Below are positions 1 to 7,690 of a DNA stretch of 26,813 bases, one piece after another. Location: positions 1-26,813 of the forward strand of contig JBOFUP010000078.1 of NCBI GenBank assembly GCA_051652645.1, written 5' to 3'. Every line of letters starts with the position of its first letter. Position 1 is the stretch's first letter. This DNA comes from UBA7332 sp051652645. Lineage in GTDB: Bacteria > Bacteroidota > Bacteroidia > Bacteroidales > UBA7332. Below the pieces are notes generated by a model. That model did not search any database and was not told the DNA's origin. It saw nothing but the letters and a program-made list of their open reading frames with translations. The translations under genes and the position numbers were made by a program.

Positions 1-66
1 GTCGGCAGTACCACCATTTCCGATACCCCATCCGTCAAGAATCAATAAGAATGCTTTTTTGCTCAT
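1..66 (-). CDS. gpmI: 2,3-bisphosphoglycerate-independent phosphoglycerate mutase, N-terminal fragment
   Basis: The minus strand from 66 to the window edge reads MSKKAFLLILDGWGIGNGGT plus two residues, 22 codons in all. The ILDGWG block is the hallmark N-terminus of cofactor-independent phosphoglycerate mutase, where the Asp binds a catalytic metal of the alkaline-phosphatase-type domain. The enzyme interconverts 3- and 2-phosphoglycerate in glycolysis. The gene is cut by the window edge, not truncated biologically as far as can be seen. A TACCTTTG box at 117-124 on the same strand fits its promoter. The family assignment rests on this short but distinctive stretch; other alkaline-phosphatase-superfamily enzymes lack this exact opening. 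Confidence 0.85.
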   Translation of the reverse strand, partial: MSKKAFLLILDGWGIGNGGTAD

Positions 67-116
67 AGTTGTAATACGCTTAATTGGTATTTTTCAATAC
101 AGTAAATAAAGTAGCG

Positions 117-124
117 CAAAGGTA
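117..124 (-). promoter_or_regulatory. -7 promoter box for gpmI
   Basis: The minus strand reads TACCTTTG, an exact match to the Bacteroidota -7 consensus TAnnTTTG. It would place a transcription start near 110 and a leader of about 45 nt before the gpmI ATG at 66. No good TTTG -33 box is present at the usual spacing, so the promoter is only partly supported. Confidence 0.4.
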
Positions 125-180
125 ATAACTTTCAAGAAATAATGTATTCATAAAGACAAAGATAGCTTACACAAAGCTAT

Positions 181-213
181 AAAAAACAAGAAAAGGTTGT
201 CTCACGACAACCC
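181..213 (-). terminator. Intrinsic terminator of the candidate small RNA
   Basis: Perfect 7-bp stem GGTTGTC/GACAACC (195-201 with 206-212), four-base loop that reads GUGA on the minus strand, then TTTTCTTGTTTTTT at 194-181. The U tract is on the minus-strand side only, so it terminates leftward transcription, just before the gpmI promoter. Confidence 0.7.
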
Positions 214-252
214 AACCCTTCTTTAACCTTAAAATCTAATACCATGAAAAAA
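181..252 (-). ncRNA. Candidate small RNA with its own promoter and intrinsic terminator
   Basis: On the minus strand a promoter (TTTG at 290-287, 20-bp spacer, TATATTTG at 266-259) is followed about 40 nt later by a textbook intrinsic terminator. The terminator is a 7-bp stem GGTTGTC/GACAACC with a GUGA (GNRA-type) loop at 212-195, then a U-rich tract at 194-181. The predicted transcript is about 70 nt, from roughly 252 to 181, with no open reading frame of note. Its 5' half is unpaired and reads as the reverse complement of a translation-start region, CTAATACCATGAAAAAACC on the plus strand. This suggests an antisense-type trans-acting regulator. Bacteroides is known to carry paralogous small RNA families (for example the FopS family); membership is a guess from memory and was not tested. 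The 5' end is inferred from the promoter only. Confidence 0.55.
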
Positions 253-258
253 CCGATA

Positions 259-290
259 CAAATATAAGGGCTCTAAACTTATTATCCAAA
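259..290 (-). promoter_or_regulatory. Promoter of the candidate small RNA
   Basis: The minus strand carries TTTG (290-287), a 20-bp spacer and TATATTTG (266-259), matching both boxes of the Bacteroidota sigma-ABfr consensus. There is no minus-strand coding sequence between it and the terminator at 212-181, so it most likely drives the short RNA. Confidence 0.55.
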
Positions 291-487
291 CAAACAAGAG
301 CCAAAGATATGCTATTTAGCATAGTTTAGTTGTTGTAACACCTTTGTAATAATAAAACAACCCTCAATCAAAGACTCTATATAGCTATTAAAAACTTATA
401 AATGTAGGATATTTATGAGTAAAGCACTAACTTCGTCGCACATATATACAATATATATTAAGAGATAAACATCTAAAACTATCAGAT

Positions 488-1534
488 ATGAAGACAATAC
501 GTACAATTATGCTCCTTATCATCTCTATGCAACTACTCTTTACGAGTTGTGCAAAAAGAGGAGGATCCTTTCTACCTACTGCCTCCGGAGCACCCTTTGA
601 ACTACTTGTTGTGGTTAACAAAGAAATGTGGAAGCGTGATGCTGGTGAGGCTATACGCGACGTACTAGAGTCTGATGTACCGGGATTACCACAATCAGAA
701 CCCAATTTCAAACTATCAGTTGTTGACCCAGCTCACTTTGACAACCTGCTTCGTCCTGTTCGCAACGTGTTGATGATAGAAGTTTCGGATATCTATTCCA
801 AAGGATCTCGCACATTTGCTAGAGACGTATACTCGGCTGACCAAGTCATAATGACAGTAAGAGCAGGCAACGAGATACAACTTGCCCAATACCTACGCGA
901 TAACCAGGAGAGCATTGTAAGCTTTTTTGTTAACTCCGAACTAAACCGCAACATCAACTTCTTCACTAAGAAATTCAACACTGCACTACTTAATGCCGTA
1001 CGTGAGAATTTCAATCAAGCAGAAGTAAAAGCCCCAGGTGATCTCAAAAACGAGAAGATAGGCAAAGACTTTATATGGGTTACTAATGACGCAGCAAAAG
1101 GAAGAATGGACCTTGTTGTATACTCAACACCATACACCAACATCAATGATCTTTCACTAGAAAGCCTTATTGCAACTCGCGATTCAGTGATGAAAGAAAA
1201 CATCAAAGGATCTAGAGAAAATATGTACATGCAAACAGAGGTTAAATACTCTCCTGTGATCTGCGACACTATAGGCGTTAACGGAAAATTCACAGTCAGA
1301 ATGCGCGGTTTATGGCAGATGCAAGGCGATATGATGGGAGGCCCATTTGTATCACACACACGAATAGACGAGAAAAACCAACGAGTTGTCACAATCGAAG
1401 GATTCGTATTTGCACCTGAGATGTCTAAACGCAACCTTCTCCGCAGAGTAGAAGCAATGCTATACACACTACGATTCAGCGACGAAATTAACAGCAATCT
1501 AGAGCTTAACGTCTCATCGGGCGAAAACAAATAA
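488..1534 (+). CDS. DUF4837 family lipoprotein
   Basis: A 348-residue predicted lipoprotein. The N-terminus has a short positive region, a hydrophobic stretch and a lipobox LFTSC with the lipidated Cys at residue 21, so it should be exported and anchored in a membrane. The rest (opening FELLVVVNKEMWKRDAGEAI and continuing to FVFAPEMSKRNLLRRVEAML near the C-terminus) matches what I recall of DUF4837, a Bacteroidota family of unknown function. It lies 44 bp upstream of pdxA on the same strand with no terminator between them, so the two are probably co-transcribed. A weak promoter-like CACCTTTG lies at 339-346. No catalytic motif is apparent and no function can be assigned. Confidence 0.8.
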   Translation: MKTIRTIMLLIISMQLLFTSCAKRGGSFLPTASGAPFELLVVVNKEMWKRDAGEAIRDVLESDVPGLPQSEPNFKLSVVDPAHFDNLLRPVRNVLMIEVSDIYSKGSRTFARDVYSADQVIMTVRAGNEIQLAQYLRDNQESIVSFFVNSELNRNINFFTKKFNTALLNAVRENFNQAEVKAPGDLKNEKIGKDFIWVTNDAAKGRMDLVVYSTPYTNINDLSLESLIATRDSVMKENIKGSRENMYMQTEVKYSPVICDTIGVNGKFTVRMRGLWQMQGDMMGGPFVSHTRIDEKNQRVVTIEGFVFAPEMSKRNLLRRVEAMLYTLRFSDEINSNLELNVSSGENK

Positions 1535-1578
1535 TAAACCAAAAAGAACTGAACCCCCTTTTAACAAAAGATATAGAG

Positions 1579-2691
1579 ATGCAAGAAGAAGATAGAAAAA
1601 TCAGGGTAGCAATTACCCATGGAGATATAAACGGGATAGGATACGAAGTGATCCTTAAAACATTTGCCGAGCCGCGAATGATTGAGCTATGCACTCCCGT
1701 ACTTTATGGCTCATCGAAAGTGATGGCATATCATCGCAAAAACCTAGATCTACCTCAAGTAAACTACACCAGCATAAACAGTGCTGAAGAGTTAAACCCA
1801 AACTGCCTTAATCTTATCAACTGCACAGATGAAGATATAAAAGTCGAAATTGGGCAATCAACTCAGGCAGCTGGTGAAGCTGCGCTTAAAGCTCTTGAGA
1901 TGGCGACTGCCGATATGAGGGCCGGACTGATAGACATACTTGTTACAGCTCCAATAAACAAAGAGAACATACAATCAGAGAAATTCGATTTTCCAGGCCA
2001 CACTGAGTATCTACACAGTAAATTCCCACACGGAAACAACGTCTTAATGATACTCGTTGCAGAAAACCTGCGCGTGGCAGTTGCCACAGGACATATTCCT
2101 ATTTCAAACGTCTCAGCACAACTCAACAAGACAGAACTATTCAACAAGATCAAATTGCTAAACAATACACTAGCAAAAGATTTTGACATACAACGTCCTC
2201 GAATTGCCATTTTGGGCCTAAACCCACACGCTGGTGATGGCGGTGTGATAGGCGAAGAAGAGAGAGAGACTATCATCCCTGCTATAAAAATGGCCAAAGA
2301 TGCGGGAATACTATGCTATGGACCATTTGCAGCTGACGGGTTCTTTGGAGCAGGAACATACACAGATTTCGACGCAACACTAGCAATGTATCACGATCAA
2401 GGCCTCATACCATTCAAAACTCTTGCAATGGAAAAAGGTGTAAACTACACTGCAGGGCTGCAAATTATCAGAACCTCGCCAGACCACGGTACTGGATTTG
2501 ACATTGCAGGCAAAGGAGTTGCCTCGGAGGTATCAATGCGAGAAGCTATATATCTTGCCATCGATGCATATCGCAACCGTCAGAGATTCCTCGAAGCTAA
2601 CGAAAACCCTCTACGCAAGCAATACTACAGCCGCGAAACAGATGCTGATCTTCGTCGCGAACTAGCTAAAGAGGAAGAAGATCCGATTTAA
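1579..2691 (+). CDS. pdxA: 4-hydroxythreonine-4-phosphate dehydrogenase
   Basis: A 370-residue PdxA, which oxidises 4-phosphohydroxy-L-threonine with NAD in the DXP-dependent pathway to pyridoxal 5'-phosphate. The family landmarks are all present: THGDINGIGYEV at the N-terminus, PGHTEYL with metal-ligand His141, LNPHAGDGG with His217, MYHDQGLIPFK with His272, and SPDHGTGFDIAGKG with Asp302-His303. These three histidines correspond to the known metal-binding set. Length is slightly above the usual 330 because of a charged C-terminal extension. It is probably in an operon with the upstream DUF4837 lipoprotein and ends in a strong terminator at 2721. The ATG at 1579 fits the family N-terminus. 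PLP made here would supply SpeA and the serine palmitoyltransferase-like enzyme encoded later in the window. Confidence 0.95.
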   Translation: MQEEDRKIRVAITHGDINGIGYEVILKTFAEPRMIELCTPVLYGSSKVMAYHRKNLDLPQVNYTSINSAEELNPNCLNLINCTDEDIKVEIGQSTQAAGEAALKALEMATADMRAGLIDILVTAPINKENIQSEKFDFPGHTEYLHSKFPHGNNVLMILVAENLRVAVATGHIPISNVSAQLNKTELFNKIKLLNNTLAKDFDIQRPRIAILGLNPHAGDGGVIGEEERETIIPAIKMAKDAGILCYGPFAADGFFGAGTYTDFDATLAMYHDQGLIPFKTLAMEKGVNYTAGLQIIRTSPDHGTGFDIAGKGVASEVSMREAIYLAIDAYRNRQRFLEANENPLRKQYYSRETDADLRRELAKEEEDPI

Positions 2692-2720
2692 TCCTTTAGC
2701 ATTAATATAAAATATGGAGC

Positions 2721-2767
2721 GGGGAGCTAACTAAAAAACAAGTTAGCTCCCCACTCTTCTTATTATT
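2721..2767 (+). terminator. Intrinsic terminator after pdxA
   Basis: Perfect 12-bp stem GGGGAGCTAACT (2721-2732) with AGTTAGCTCCCC (2741-2752), 8-base A-rich loop, followed by the T-rich ACTCTTCTTATTATT. Confidence 0.85.
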
Positions 2768-2865
2768 ACAACAGAGAAAAATAAATTCCAACATCTTTTA
2801 AGCCGATCTGCTATACATCATAATTTTAGTCATCCTTTTGTAATAATGTGTAAGCGAATAAATCA

Positions 2866-2873
2866 TACCTTTG
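2866..2873 (+). promoter_or_regulatory. -7 promoter box for the T9SS-type secreted protein
   Basis: TACCTTTG exactly matches TAnnTTTG, about 40 nt upstream of the ATG at 2915. A TTTG occurs at 2837-2840, but the 25-bp spacer is longer than the usual 19-20, so the -33 element is doubtful. Confidence 0.45.
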
Positions 2874-2914
2874 CAAAACTATAAAAACTGATTACTAATT
2901 CTAAACAAAAAAGT

Positions 2915-4573
2915 ATGAGAAACTTTACACAATCTCTTAGAGCTATTGCTCTTATTGCAACTATTCTCTTCGCTTCTGCTTCTGCTTTCGCGCAAACAGT
3001 AGTATTTGAGGAGTCTTTTGACAAATTTATCGCAGGACAAGCAAATGGAAGCGCTCACAGTACTGACATTTCTGAAAGACTTGATGAATTCACATATCAA
3101 TCAGGATGGAAAGGATCAAAAGTATATCAAGCTGGAGGTAGTGCTAAAATGGGAGGAAGTAGTGCTCTAGGTTATATTCAGACACCAGAGATTGACTTAT
3201 CTTCAAATTCAGGGAACTTCACTCTAACTTTCGAAGCGATGGGCTGGAAGGCTGATGCTACTGAGTTTAAAATCATTATTGGTGATGATGTTTACACTGT
3301 ATCTCCAATAAGAAACACAGATGATTACACTTTTGAAACATTCTCGATAGATGTAAAAGGATCTGCAAACTCAACAATTATATTTGAAGGCAAACAAGCT
3401 TCAAAGGGTAGATTCTTTTTGAGAAACCTAAAAGTAACAGAAACAACCGAAGTTACTAGCCCAACCCTAACAGCACCATCATCAGTTGCATTTGGCACAC
3501 TAGAAGTTAGCGAAGAGTTGGTTAAAGAAGTTTCAATCTCTGCTGCAAACTTGACTGGAGATTTGACTGTTGAGATCGCAGGTGAAGGATTCACAACTGA
3601 GGTTACTGCTATCACAAAAGAGACTGCTGAAGCTGGAACTACTGTTGCTGTGACGTTCGTAGGAGCTGAGGCAAAAGAGTACACAGGAACGTTGACCATC
3701 TCAGGTGGTGGTATTGAATCGAAAGTTATCACACTATCTGCTGAAGTAGCTAAACTAACTGCATCTTCTATCGCAGAACTTAGAACATTCGAAGCAGACA
3801 ACTCTACTGTCTACACACTATCTAGCGAAGCATTGATCACATTCATCAACGGTCGCAACAAATTTATCGAAGATGAAACTGCTGCTATCTTGCTGTTTGA
3901 CTACTCTTCTAACCCAATTCTACCTACAGAGAGCCACGTTGTTGGTGCAAAAGTTAAATCTATCCAAGGTAAACTGACTTACTACTATGGTCTTCTTGAG
4001 TTTATCCCAACATCAGCTGGCGAAGTAGTTTCTACTGAAAATGTAATTCCTGAGGCAATCGTTGCTACTGTAGCTGAGATCGCTGCAGACTACGATAGCT
4101 ACGAAGCTCGTCTAGTAAAAATCGAAGCTTGTGAACTAGAGCAGAAAACTATAGGAACAGGTGCTCAAGGTAATGCTGCTCTTACTCAAGGAGAAGATGA
4201 AATGCAACTTCGCAACCAATTTGGTCAATTAACTGACTTTGTTACACCAGAAGGATTAGTTGACGTAATCGGTTACATCGGTATCAACACAAACAGCGAA
4301 GGTGTTACAAACAGACAAATCTGGCCTCGTTCTACTGCCGATATTATGGTTGCAACTTCAAACCCATCAATAGAGAACAACTACTCTGTTTATGGCACAC
4401 AGGGCAACATCGTTGTTAGCAGCGAAGTGAGTGAAGTAGTTTCTGTATTCAACATCACTGGCCAACTTGTTGCATCAAGAGTTGTAACAGAAGGTACAAC
4501 TATGTTCCCATTGGCGAAAGGTCTATACATAGTACGTGTAGGAACTAGCTCAACAAAAGTTACTGTAGAGTAA
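2915..4573 (+). CDS. Secreted protein with type IX secretion (Por) C-terminal sorting domain
   Basis: A 552-residue exported protein. Residues 1-26 form a Sec signal peptide ending AFA before Gln27. Residues 28-170 resemble a jelly-roll, carbohydrate-binding-like surface domain (FEESFDKF start, paired beta strands). Residues 180-280 look like an immunoglobulin-type domain of the choice-of-anchor kind (FGTLEVSEELVKEVSISAAN). Residues 285-470 resemble OB-fold/DUF5689-like modules of Bacteroidota surface proteins. Residues 482-552 have the features of a T9SS sorting tail: VFNITGQLVASRVV, then PLAKGLYIVRV and a terminal KVTVE. No catalytic residues were recognised, so a binding or adhesion role is inferred. 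It is flanked by terminators and has its own -7 box, so it is likely monocistronic. The inner domain names are tentative; the signal peptide and sorting tail are clear. Confidence 0.8.
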   Translation: MRNFTQSLRAIALIATILFASASAFAQTVVFEESFDKFIAGQANGSAHSTDISERLDEFTYQSGWKGSKVYQAGGSAKMGGSSALGYIQTPEIDLSSNSGNFTLTFEAMGWKADATEFKIIIGDDVYTVSPIRNTDDYTFETFSIDVKGSANSTIIFEGKQASKGRFFLRNLKVTETTEVTSPTLTAPSSVAFGTLEVSEELVKEVSISAANLTGDLTVEIAGEGFTTEVTAITKETAEAGTTVAVTFVGAEAKEYTGTLTISGGGIESKVITLSAEVAKLTASSIAELRTFEADNSTVYTLSSEALITFINGRNKFIEDETAAILLFDYSSNPILPTESHVVGAKVKSIQGKLTYYYGLLEFIPTSAGEVVSTENVIPEAIVATVAEIAADYDSYEARLVKIEACELEQKTIGTGAQGNAALTQGEDEMQLRNQFGQLTDFVTPEGLVDVIGYIGINTNSEGVTNRQIWPRSTADIMVATSNPSIENNYSVYGTQGNIVVSSEVSEVVSVFNITGQLVASRVVTEGTTMFPLAKGLYIVRVGTSSTKVTVE

Positions 4574-4606
4574 TCCAAAGGAGCCTACTGACCTCAACAA
4601 AATAAA

Positions 4607-4658
4607 AAAAGAAGAAGCGCGAATGTCTAAGGGATTGACATTCGCGCTTTCTTCTTTT
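4607..4658. terminator. Bidirectional intrinsic terminator between convergent genes
   Basis: Perfect 12-bp stem AGCGCGAATGTC (4616-4627) with GACATTCGCGCT (4637-4648). The plus-strand tail is TTTCTTCTTTT and the minus-strand tail is TTCTTCTTTTTTTATTTTG. It can serve both the secreted-protein gene (plus) and the CpxP-like gene ending at 4737 (minus). Confidence 0.85.
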
Positions 4659-4736
4659 CAAACCTAAAATAATCCTTTGTGTGTAATATAACTAATACCT
4701 GTTTTATCTATTTCACCTTTCCTAAATATGAAATCC

Positions 4737-5132
4737 TTATTTCATTATCTTATCACCCATCTTCTTCATTCCACCTTTCCCTGATTTCTTAGCTTGATTC
4801 TCTAGGTACTTAGTATACTGTTCTGGGGTAAGAATCTCTTTCATCTTGCTCAAATGATCATCCTTCATTTTACTCATGTCGGATTTCATCTCCTCTTTGT
4901 TGGCCTTAGACTTATCTTTCATCTCTTTAGCTTGGCTCTCTCTCTCTTCCCAAACCTTCATCAATTTCTGTTCTTGATCTTTGGTCAGATTAAGCTCCTC
5001 TTTCATCTGCTTTAGTCTCTCTTCCTTATTCATCTTTTCAGGAAGATTAGGACGATCCTGTACTCTTGCTTCTGCAAACAATGTGCCACACATTAGCATA
5101 ACTGCCATCAAACCTACTGTACTACGTTTCAT
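4737..5132 (-). CDS. Small periplasmic Spy/CpxP-like helical protein
   Basis: A 131-residue protein with a clear Sec signal peptide (residues 1 to about 20-22, MKRSTVGLMAVMLMCGTLFA) and a highly charged, Lys/Glu/Met-rich helical body. Two LTxxQ-type motifs are present, LTKDQ at 49-53 and LTPEQ at 101-105. Paired LTxxQ motifs define the Spy/CpxP family of periplasmic chaperone-like or stress-sensing proteins, and Bacteroidota have many short relatives. The tail after residue 113 is Lys/Gly-rich and probably disordered. It is a single gene convergent with the secreted-protein gene and shares its terminator. A TAAAGTTTG sequence at 5197-5189 resembles a promoter box. Function in folding or envelope stress is inferred from the family only. 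Confidence 0.7.
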   Translation of the reverse strand: MKRSTVGLMAVMLMCGTLFAEARVQDRPNLPEKMNKEERLKQMKEELNLTKDQEQKLMKVWEERESQAKEMKDKSKANKEEMKSDMSKMKDDHLSKMKEILTPEQYTKYLENQAKKSGKGGMKKMGDKIMK

Positions 5133-5280
5133 ATTGACAAATTCTTTTAGTTGTGTAATATATTATGTTATAAAAAGCCGTTGCAACTCAAACTTTATAC
5201 TACTAAGACACTCGAAAAGATAAAAGGTTTATTTTAGTGGAGAAAAAAAATCACTGACCTCATCATATTTAACTATATTC

Positions 5281-5328
5281 CCAAAAAAGAGTGACAACTA
5301 GACACATACATATGTCTAATTGTCACTC
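5281..5328 (-). terminator. Intrinsic terminator after the relA/spoT homologue
   Basis: Stem GAGTGACAA (5289-5297) with TTGTCACTC (5320-5328), a two-base internal mismatch and a further inner 5 bp AGACA/TGTCT. The minus-strand tail is TTTTTTGG (5288-5281), so it acts leftward, 13 bp past the stop codon. Confidence 0.75.
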
Positions 5329-5341
5329 TCATATTATTTGA

Positions 5342-7564
5342 TTAAGCTCCTCGTGATACCCCCTTAACACCCTTGATGGTTTTTATCTTCTTAATTAATC
5401 CTTCAAGAGTGGATGTGTCGTTTAACATCACCGTTAGCTGCCCTTCAAAAAGTCCCGCATGACTATCTAGAGATATTGACCGCAGAGATATATTGCGCTC
5501 CTTATTTATTATGGAGGTTATATTACTCACAATACCTATATCATCCTGACCTATCACGCGAAGAGTAATCGGGAATTGCGCCCCTACTTTGCCTGTCCAT
5601 CTAGCCTTCACAATCCTATATCCAAAACGAGAATGCATCTCTTTGGCATTTGGACAGCTCTCTCTATGTATCTTTATACCACCGTTTATAGAAACAAATC
5701 CGAACACCTCATCACCATATATAGGGTTGCAACATTTAGCCAAGTGATAGTCTATCCCCTTTAGATCCTGATCTATCACCAGGACATCATCTCGCGATGT
5801 TTGATCTTCAACCGCTGGTTTTGACTGATAAAATCCATCAGTTGTCCTAATCTCTGGCACTGGAGCCCCCTCTCTCTCCCTTCTCTCAAGCTCAAGATAT
5901 AGCTCTAATACATGATTGACATCTAGCCTTTCTGCTGCTATTTCAGCATAGAAAGAGGTCACTTTCTTAAAGCTCATCTTCTTAATCAACCTCATCAATG
6001 TGGCCTCATCAACCTCAATCTTCCTATTCTTCATTCTCCTCATCAGAGACTCCTTGCCAAACTCAGCCTGCTTGTTCTCCTCCTCCTGCAAAGACTGCTT
6101 AATTTTAATCCTAGCCCTTGAAGTTTTAACAAAAGTGAGCCAATCTCGCTTGGGACTCTGCTGTGCAGAAGATAATATCTCTACTTGATCTCCACTGTTG
6201 AGCTGATGCTTGATTGTGACGTTGCGATTACCTATCTTACCTCCTACACACCTGCATCCAAGGGATGTATGTATTTCAAAAGCAAAATCCAATACCGTAG
6301 CTCCCTTTGGCAATTTATGCAGATCACCTTTAGGTGTAAAAACAAATATCTCATTGTCTACAATCTCTGGTTTTAGCTCCTGCATCACATCCATCGGTGT
6401 AGTGCTATCACTCTCTAAAACCTCACGCATACTGTTGAGCCATTCATCAATACCCCTCTCAGACTTTCCGCCTTTATATTTCCAGTGGGCAGCCAATCCT
6501 CTTTCGGCAATCTCATCCATCCTCTTCGAACGAATCTGCACCTCAACCCATCTTCCACCTGGGCCAAGCACCGTGGTGTGTAGTGACTCATAACCATTAC
6601 TCTTAGGGATAGATATCCAATCCTTCATCCTATTAGGGTTAGGCTGATACATATCCGTGACAATAGAGTATACATTCCAACAAACGGACTTTTCCTGCTC
6701 TGGAGGGACATCAACAATGATCCGAATAGCAAACAGATCATATATCTTCTCAAATTCAATCTGCTGTTTGCGTAGCTTGTTATGAATAGAGTGTATAGAC
6801 TTAGTTCGGCCTTTAATATCAAAGTGGATATTCGTTTGTGCAACCTTCTCTTTTATTGGGGCAATAAAACTCTCGATGAATGCATCTCGACTAACTTTAG
6901 TCTCAGACAACTTCTTTGCTATCTCTGCGTACAACTCCCTTTGGGTATACTTCAATACCAAATCCTCCATCTCCGATTTAATACGATATAATCCGAGTCG
7001 ATGCGAGAGTGGAACATAGAGATAAGAAGCCTCTGAAATAACAACATTTCGAAGTGTCTCATCCTCACAATAGCGCATTACACTCCGAAGCATATAGAGC
7101 CTATCTGCAATCATTATCAGAACCACTCTTATATCCTCAGAGAAGGTAAGAAGAAGTTTGCTAAAGTTCTCAGAATGAATTGCAGGATTCTTATCATACA
7201 GAGAGTTGATCTTCAATAAGCCCTTCATTATTGGCGAAAGATCACAACCTAAAGCAACGTTCAGCTCTTCTATAGTAAAGAAGTTGTGCTTTACTGGATT
7301 AAAAAACAGTAGTGAGAGGGTTGATCTCCTCTTGAGTGACAACTCGTTTACCATGATTAGGCAAGTGCCCATTATTCTCGTAAGGACATTTATGCCGTTT
7401 CTGGTACGCTTGTAGCAACCAGCTTCGATAGCCTTGACAACTAACTCACGCAAAATAACCCTTTCATTGTAGGATATCGCCTCTGAAAGCAGAGTCGCCA
7501 ACTCCTTATATTGTCTCAAAAAGAGCACTCGCTCCTCATGAGTAAAGTAACTCAATTGATTCAT
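5342..7564 (-). CDS. relA: RelA/SpoT family (p)ppGpp synthetase with degenerate hydrolase domain
   Basis: A 740-residue long RSH protein. The synthetase region (about 250-365) has GRTKSIHSIHNKL, then DLFAIRI with metal-ligand Asp276, KDWISIPKSNGYESLHTTV and EVQIR with Glu341. A TGS domain follows (about 405-466, EIFVFTPKGDLHKLPKGATV), then a Cys-rich ZFD-like segment (HLAKCCNPIYGDEVFGF) and a C-terminal ACT domain (about 665-740). In the N-terminal region the HD dyad expected in the LLHDVVEDT motif reads LLFFNPV, the first metal His is replaced by Arg, and HNM after ADR reads YML. The hydrolase is therefore probably dead and the protein synthetase-only. I prefer the ATG at 7564: the longer frame opens with TTG at 7594, which lies inside a TATATTTG promoter box. 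A ppGpp-hydrolysing partner should exist elsewhere in the genome. Confidence 0.92.
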   Translation of the reverse strand: MNQLSYFTHEERVLFLRQYKELATLLSEAISYNERVILRELVVKAIEAGCYKRTRNGINVLTRIMGTCLIMVNELSLKRRSTLSLLFFNPVKHNFFTIEELNVALGCDLSPIMKGLLKINSLYDKNPAIHSENFSKLLLTFSEDIRVVLIMIADRLYMLRSVMRYCEDETLRNVVISEASYLYVPLSHRLGLYRIKSEMEDLVLKYTQRELYAEIAKKLSETKVSRDAFIESFIAPIKEKVAQTNIHFDIKGRTKSIHSIHNKLRKQQIEFEKIYDLFAIRIIVDVPPEQEKSVCWNVYSIVTDMYQPNPNRMKDWISIPKSNGYESLHTTVLGPGGRWVEVQIRSKRMDEIAERGLAAHWKYKGGKSERGIDEWLNSMREVLESDSTTPMDVMQELKPEIVDNEIFVFTPKGDLHKLPKGATVLDFAFEIHTSLGCRCVGGKIGNRNVTIKHQLNSGDQVEILSSAQQSPKRDWLTFVKTSRARIKIKQSLQEEENKQAEFGKESLMRRMKNRKIEVDEATLMRLIKKMSFKKVTSFYAEIAAERLDVNHVLELYLELERREREGAPVPEIRTTDGFYQSKPAVEDQTSRDDVLVIDQDLKGIDYHLAKCCNPIYGDEVFGFVSINGGIKIHRESCPNAKEMHSRFGYRIVKARWTGKVGAQFPITLRVIGQDDIGIVSNITSIINKERNISLRSISLDSHAGLFEGQLTVMLNDTSTLEGLIKKIKTIKGVKGVSRGA

Positions 7565-7591
7565 AATAGTACTAATGAACTGTTTTCGTCC

Positions 7592-7599
7592 CAAATATA
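7592..7599 (-). promoter_or_regulatory. -7 promoter box for relA
   Basis: The minus strand reads TATATTTG, matching TAnnTTTG. It predicts a start of transcription near 7585 and a leader of about 20 nt to the ATG at 7564. No convincing -33 TTTG is seen. Confidence 0.45.
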
Positions 7600-7618
7600 C
7601 TTTTTTTATGTCGTTTAG

Positions 7619-7649
7619 GTTGTTTGAGTAGTTACTTTTTGTATTTTTG
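7619..7649 (+). promoter_or_regulatory. Promoter for the DUF4301 gene
   Basis: GTTG (7619-7622), a 19-bp spacer and TATTTTTG (7642-7649). The -7 box is exact and the -33 box matches three of four bases. It lies 41 bp upstream of the ATG at 7691, in the divergent gap shared with relA. Confidence 0.6.
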
Positions 7650-7690
7650 GAATGAATATATAAATCCGACGAATAAATTAAATCAAAGCT

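Noticed and set aside
244..267. Short plus-strand frame MKKPIQI that could be a leader peptide of the DUF4837 gene
   Set aside because: It lies over 200 bp upstream of the gene with no plus-strand promoter before it, and it is explained as the complement of the minus-strand small RNA.
301..323. Small stem-loop TATGCTA/TAGCATA as a terminator
   Set aside because: It is a short AT-rich stem without a U tract on either strand.
1015..1542. 175-residue minus-strand frame opposite the DUF4837 gene
   Set aside because: It lies antisense to a lipoprotein gene and its composition is that of a reversed coding frame.
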